DNA of 64,000 nt, from positions 1-64,000 of the forward strand of contig NZ_JAAIMM010000003.1 of the NCBI RefSeq assembly GCF_013300725.1, read 5' to 3'. Source of the DNA: Allocoprococcus comes (lineage in GTDB: Bacteria; Bacillota; Clostridia; Lachnospirales; Lachnospiraceae). This document shows, one piece after another, positions 60,128 through 64,000 of the stretch. Both the position numbers and the translations under genes were made by a program. The notes under the pieces were generated by a model, which worked only from the letters and a program-made list of their open reading frames with translations, was not told the origin of the DNA and did not search any database. Position 1 is the first letter of the stretch; every line of letters starts with the position of its first letter.

Positions 60128-60800
60128 CTATCTGTATAGCAAACGTCCATTTGTTAAGCTGGTGATGAAAAAAGATTATTTTTCTTTTCACACCCTAACT
60201 ACCCAAACCATACTGTTACTGCCAACAATAGAATGAAATATTTTCTTCACTCCATATCAGGACAGAATAGCGTTATTTGTATCACATTTCTTAAACTTTT
60301 TTCTTTCTACGCCATATAGGGAACGGAAACCTTAAATTGTTAAGTTGAGGATAAAATAATTTTCTCTTTCCGCATCAACACTCAACAGCTAATGCCTGTT
60401 TGAATACAAATCAAGAAATAAAGTGTGATTTCCTCTTTCTGCATAATACTGTCCGCTTAACTCGATTTTCCGACATTTTTTTCAAAACTTTTTTCGTCTT
60501 TCACTTCATATAGGGACAGCAAGCCAAAATTTAATGACCTATTTTCAAAAAAAGTTTAGATTTCCTCAACTTCACTCCATATAAGGAATAGAAACCTTGT
60601 TTTGTTGCAGATTTTTCAAAATAATTTCAATTTCTTTTTAATCTTCGTGTCTGTACACCGAGTAAAAATTTTATGACCCCATTTCAAAAATAGTTAGATT
60701 TCCTTTTCTCGCACCATATCTGTACGCAAGTAGCTGTTTTGTTGCAGATTTCTGTAAAAAATTTGTTTTTCTTCTTTTAATAAACATAGGGAATGAAAAA
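60128..60800. repeat. Degenerate tandem repeats, period about 67 bp
   Basis: A CATATAGG/CATATCTG-like anchor recurs at 60253, 60313, 60373, 60442, 60507, 60578, 60646, 60714 and 60785 (intervals 60-71), with weaker copies near 60130 and 60209. A higher-order period of about 137 bp is clear: TTTTGTTGCAGATTT at about 60600 and 60736, and ATGACCyyATTTTCAAAAA-like blocks near 60536 and 60673. Strongly A+T-rich, no coding potential seen. This fills most of the 1.27-kb gap between xis and the lipoprotein gene. Confidence 0.65.
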
Positions 60801-60838
60801 AGCTCTTTGTTGACTAAATCTGAAAATTTCCATTGCAT

Positions 60839-60876
60839 TAAAAAATACCGTTATTCTTTCTTTTAAATAACGGTAT
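60839..60876 (-). terminator. Intrinsic terminator of the lipoprotein gene
   Basis: ATACCGTTATT (60845-60855) pairs perfectly with AATAACGGTAT (60866-60876); TTTTTT follows on the minus strand. It ends the transcript of the gene at 60992. Confidence 0.8.
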
Positions 60877-60991
60877 CTCTATTTATAACTCATTAAAACA
60901 GATTAAACTAAATGGCTAAAAAACAAAAAGTAGGAGGAAGTATGTGTCACAACTTTGTTTTGGTTTATCTTTCAAACATATCATTCTATGT

Positions 60992-61516
60992 TTATTCCCG
61001 CACGACAAATATTCCGTTTTCTGATGTATCCCACATAAAGTTTTCCCTGTTTACAGTTTGTTCAGTCGCAATTTCAATTTTGGATAGTCCTATATCTGAG
61101 GGAACATCATCAGCTTTATAGACCATATAAAAATTCAAATAATATTCATTTTTAGAAGTTGATATATGATACATTCCGTCTAATTCAATTCGTTTATTTC
61201 CATTATTATTTTCACTAGATGATGCACAATCACCAGAATATTCTTGTATATCTCCATCAATAAATTCGAAGAAAGAAGAAATTTGTTTATTTATATCCTC
61301 TATGTCTTTTTTACTGTTTTGTGAAAACAATTTTTCAAATTCTTTTACATTGCCTTCATTGTATAAATCTATAATTTGTTTCATCATATTATCTGATATT
61401 TCTTGTTCCGATTTAAACCAATTAGACATATACTCATTTCTATTTGAGCCAACATTCGTACACCCACAGAAACTTAACATCAATATCATACAAAAAATAA
61501 ATATTATTTGTTTCAT
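60992..61516 (-). CDS. DUF5104-type lipoprotein
   Basis: A 174-residue protein. Signal peptide ending in a Cys lipobox (LSFCGCTN). The mature part (ISDNMMKQIIDLYNEGNVKE, FEKLFS) matches the DUF5104 pattern of Clostridial lipoproteins. Function unknown; such genes are common cargo in Tn916-like or related elements. Own terminator downstream, A+T-rich codon use compared with the ICE core. Confidence 0.7.
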   Translation of the reverse strand: MKQIIFIFCMILMLSFCGCTNVGSNRNEYMSNWFKSEQEISDNMMKQIIDLYNEGNVKEFEKLFSQNSKKDIEDINKQISSFFEFIDGDIQEYSGDCASSSENNNGNKRIELDGMYHISTSKNEYYLNFYMVYKADDVPSDIGLSKIEIATEQTVNRENFMWDTSENGIFVVRE

Positions 61517-61623
61517 ATTATTTATACCTCATTTAATACTTAAATATTTTATATCTATATAACCTATATTTACATTGTAGCATTTAGCTTTAAACTTGTC
61601 TTTAACTTTCTCCATAAAATAAA

Positions 61624-62847
61624 TTATTGCTTTTCTAAAACATCGTCATTCTCTTGTGGAATAGCGGTATCTATTCGTTCTTCTATGGTTGATTTTTCTA
61701 ATTGTAATAAGTGTTTATGCTTGTCTTTAAGTTCTGCCTGTTCAATCATATCTTTTAGTATCGTTGTATGATTTTCTCTGTCTAATGCCTGTACCATTTT
61801 TATGGTTGGTGCAACCTGTCTTTGTAACCAATGCAACGCTTTTTGTAAAGTATAAGGTTCTGGCTTTGTAGTTAAGCGTATCGGTTCTCTGTTTTCCCCT
61901 ACAAACCATGCCCAATCATCATTTGTTTTCCATTGATTTTTTGGCTTGTCGTCCTCTCTGTTAACAAAGCGGACATAATGATTGATGATAGAAAAAGCAG
62001 TGCGTTCAGCGTCCCGATAAGTCAGTAAATCTACAACCGCATAATAGGCTCGTTCATTCTTCATGCGTATTTCAAAGCGGTTCTTAATCTCCGTATCTTC
62101 AACTTCTATGCTATTCTTGACATACTGCTCATAATTTTTCTGATAAGCACACATATATAATTCACTGCTTGTTGAACCGAGATATAAGGTTTCTCCTGTA
62201 TTCTTTGGTAAATCGCTACCACATTTTTCCGTACCGCTGTAATCTTTCTGCATACGAAAGTAGGAGATACATTCGCCAGCCTTGTATTTTTCCTTTAACT
62301 TTGGAATATCCAATATTCCTGCTTTATCATTGATTGCCAAGTCAAGCCGTTTCATCTTACCACCTGCCGTTAAACAATCAAGCATGAAGTCATACCATGA
62401 GCGTTCCTGTGCCAATAGATAACTTTCCATTTGACGACAGCCTCTGCCTTTCAGTTCCAATAAAACACCTAAATGCTCTTGCATGGAACACATGACATTG
62501 ATGTCGCCTAAAACATATTTGCTTTCATATCCGTATTTTCCATAATCTTCATAAAGCATATAATCGGGTTTTAGTTGTAATACATCACGGATAATCGCCA
62601 ATGCGTCCGTAGTAGGAAAGCGAACACGGAAGTAATCAATCAACAGGAATAGTGGTTCTTGTGGATTGAAACGCTCAATCTGTTTTTCTATGACTCCTTT
62701 TAATTCGTCATTCAATGGCTGTTTCCCTTTTTCAATGCGGTTGTAATATTCACGGCTGATACCACAAGCAACAGCAAGCCTTGTTTGTGTTACTCCGTAT
62801 TCCTCACGCTTTTGTCTTAATTCTTCAATAAAGTTTTTATCATTCAT
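61624..62847 (-). CDS. MobT/Orf20-type relaxase-replication protein
   Basis: A 407-residue protein with GGAGG before the ATG. N-terminal XRE helix-turn-helix (VTQTRLAVACGISREYYNRI) followed by a Rep_trans domain (ERSWYDFMLDCLTAG, KRLDLAINDKAGILDIPKL), the Tn916 Orf20 (MobT) architecture. It nicks the element's oriT and starts rolling-circle replication. It looks intact. With Xis and the broken Int it defines a small mobilisable element; no Tn916 transfer genes are in the window. Confidence 0.88.
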   Translation of the reverse strand: MNDKNFIEELRQKREEYGVTQTRLAVACGISREYYNRIEKGKQPLNDELKGVIEKQIERFNPQEPLFLLIDYFRVRFPTTDALAIIRDVLQLKPDYMLYEDYGKYGYESKYVLGDINVMCSMQEHLGVLLELKGRGCRQMESYLLAQERSWYDFMLDCLTAGGKMKRLDLAINDKAGILDIPKLKEKYKAGECISYFRMQKDYSGTEKCGSDLPKNTGETLYLGSTSSELYMCAYQKNYEQYVKNSIEVEDTEIKNRFEIRMKNERAYYAVVDLLTYRDAERTAFSIINHYVRFVNREDDKPKNQWKTNDDWAWFVGENREPIRLTTKPEPYTLQKALHWLQRQVAPTIKMVQALDRENHTTILKDMIEQAELKDKHKHLLQLEKSTIEERIDTAIPQENDDVLEKQ

Positions 62848-62864
62848 TCTTTAATTCCTCCAAT

Positions 62865-62948
62865 CAAAAAAGGCAACTACCATTTACTGATAATTGCCTA
62901 TCATTAAAAATCCGTATAGAAAAAGCAGTCAATCCTAAGACTAACTGC
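62865..62948 (-). terminator. Two terminator-like hairpins after the 322-residue gene
   Basis: On the minus strand, the stem at 62925-62948 (GCAGTTAGTC paired with GATTGACTGC) is followed by TTTTT, and a second stem, AGGCAA (62871-62876) with TTGCCT (62894-62899), is followed by TTTTTT. The first overlaps the stop codon of the gene at 62941. Confidence 0.6.
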
Positions 62949-63909
62949 TCTGATTGCTATGAAGTGCTTGTATTTTCTTTACCACTTCTTGCCTATAATT
63001 TTCAATATCCAAAACTCTTTTTTTACCTGCTGTTAAATACATAATCGGTAAATCAATTTTTTCAAAATCATTCAACAATAATAACGGTTCTTCAAAAATG
63101 CAAAACGGTTGTCCTATTTGACAACTAGTGCTTTCTTGATAAATTCTAAAATCCTCAAATAAAAATTCATTTTGAGGAAGTGTAATATTTTTAACTTCTT
63201 CTCTATACAAGTATCTTGCAAAGTTATACAATCCAAATGCAAAAAAGGAAATTTTTCTTGTAAATGGATTTTCTCCATAATCTTTTGATTTTCTATGTGC
63301 TTTACAGAGATTAGCCAATTCCAATGAGAATTTTTCCCAATTTTTTTCTATTAGTGCAAGGAAACCGTTTATCACAGCTTTTTCTTCTGCTGTATGTTTA
63401 TTTTGAAGAAATTCTTTACTTTCATCAATCACATATTGTTTCCACATAGGTTCTTGATAATACAGATACATCACTAAATTTGTGATACTGCATGCAGACT
63501 TTAACCCATTCTTACTAAGTCCGTTTTCTTTTGGAAATATTTTTTCAATGTCACGAAAGCGGTTTGCACAGAATATATGTGGTAAAATATTCCAAGCGTG
63601 AATGGAATGGTCGCAACCGCTGTTTGTTATTGTGAGTTGTCCCCATGTTACTGCCGAATTGAACGCATTATTTAAATAGCTCATATCCTTTTCTTGTAAT
63701 GCTAAGTAACTTCCTAAATAAACAATCTTTTTTCCGAAATTTTCATGCAATAATTTCAGCCATATAATAATCTGTTCTTCTGGCTTTTTACTTTGACAGT
63801 ATTTCGTATACTTCTTTAATCGCTCATCAATATATGCGTTCATGTTGGCATATCCAAACATTTTATCCACATTTTGTAAATATAGTTTGATAAGTTCCTT
63901 TTTTTCCAT
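62941..63909 (-). CDS. Hypothetical protein, possibly immunity-like
   Basis: A 322-residue soluble helical protein with GAGG before the ATG. It contains LNNAFNSAVTWGQLTITNSG and repeated helices. I do not recognise it with confidence; the size and helical pattern recall Imm49-type immunity proteins, but this is weak. It lies upstream of mobT and ends with its own terminator. Bases 63910-64000 contain no gene that I see. Confidence 0.5.
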   Translation of the reverse strand: MEKKELIKLYLQNVDKMFGYANMNAYIDERLKKYTKYCQSKKPEEQIIIWLKLLHENFGKKIVYLGSYLALQEKDMSYLNNAFNSAVTWGQLTITNSGCDHSIHAWNILPHIFCANRFRDIEKIFPKENGLSKNGLKSACSITNLVMYLYYQEPMWKQYVIDESKEFLQNKHTAEEKAVINGFLALIEKNWEKFSLELANLCKAHRKSKDYGENPFTRKISFFAFGLYNFARYLYREEVKNITLPQNEFLFEDFRIYQESTSCQIGQPFCIFEEPLLLLNDFEKIDLPIMYLTAGKKRVLDIENYRQEVVKKIQALHSNQSS

Positions 63910-64000
63910 AGAGTACCTCGTTTCACTTATAAAATTTTGCTATTTGCTACATAAATGCTTTCAATCCCATTAGAATAAGTATAATAGCAATATATACACC

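Noticed and set aside
60128-60800. Possible CRISPR array or coding repeats
   Set aside because: Repeats are degenerate and contiguous, with no unique spacers, no cas genes and no open frame.
60912-61121. Plus-strand frame of 69 codons with AGGAGG before an internal ATG
   Set aside because: It overlaps the convincing lipoprotein gene on the other strand and has no recognisable domain; at most a remnant start.

Overview
The window is a composite mobile region from a low-GC Gram-positive gut bacterium, most likely a Lachnospiraceae/Clostridia member. Supporting signs are Firmicutes-style AGGAGG ribosome-binding sites, a VanR/VanS-like regulatory pair, a Gram-positive cell-wall sorting signal and a complete Tn1549/CTn-type conjugation gene set. 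Almost every gene is on the minus strand, so the element reads from high to low coordinates. No rRNA, tRNA or CRISPR array was seen.

Region by region, from the right. (a) About 58.4-63.9 kb is a smaller Tn916-like element: a MobT/Orf20-type relaxase-replication protein, a DUF5104 lipoprotein, a degenerate 60-71 bp tandem-repeat tract, Xis, and an integrase cut off at its PHG motif. (b) About 20.4-58.4 kb is the core of a Tn1549-like ICE whose end lies inside that integrase. It runs parA, parB, a DUF6050-like membrane protein, a Cys-rich protein, ssb, two RepA_N proteins, a DnaC-like loader, PcfB, VirD4, a Maff2 pilin-like protein, VirB6, PrgI, VirB4, a 3D/M23/NlpC wall hydrolase, DUF4315, DUF4366, topoisomerase III, a giant SpaA/Cna-B adhesin, DUF5688, a 2560-residue methylase/SNF2 polyvalent protein and a YodL polyvalent protein. 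(c) About 18.7-20.2 kb is a scar: a frameshifted repeat-protein gene joined to a 5'-truncated CHAP hydrolase. (d) About 11.7-18.6 kb is cargo: VanU/VanR/VanS-like regulators, a MacAB-like ABC efflux operon, a lipoprotein, a D,D-carboxypeptidase and an orphan winged-helix regulator. An ISL3-like fragment borders it. (e) About 2.5-10.6 kb holds the ICE mobilisation genes (oriT-like DNA, MobC, relaxase) among SOS/repair genes: a Y-family polymerase with a clamp motif, a LexA DNA-binding-domain protein, an S24 self-cleaving repressor with its operators, a YjbR protein, a YaiI protein and an SRAP protein. (f) About 0.1-2.5 kb has small regulators and a sigma-like protein. The ICE's own integrase should lie left of base 1.

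How the parts fit: MobC and the relaxase would nick at the oriT-like site; PcfB and VirD4 would pass the strand to the VirB4/VirB6/PrgI channel; wall hydrolases open the peptidoglycan; SSB, topoisomerase III, the RepA_N/DnaC set and ParAB would support the circular intermediate. Four proteins (YodL, methylase/helicase, DUF5688, PcfB) share an IHxRL-type motif 30-33 residues from the C-terminus. This is the most suggestive unexplained pattern here and could be a common docking or secretion tag. Other notable points are 23-bp iteron-like repeats inside a rep gene, a 27-bp palindrome inside parB, and repeated intrinsic terminators along the transfer operon.
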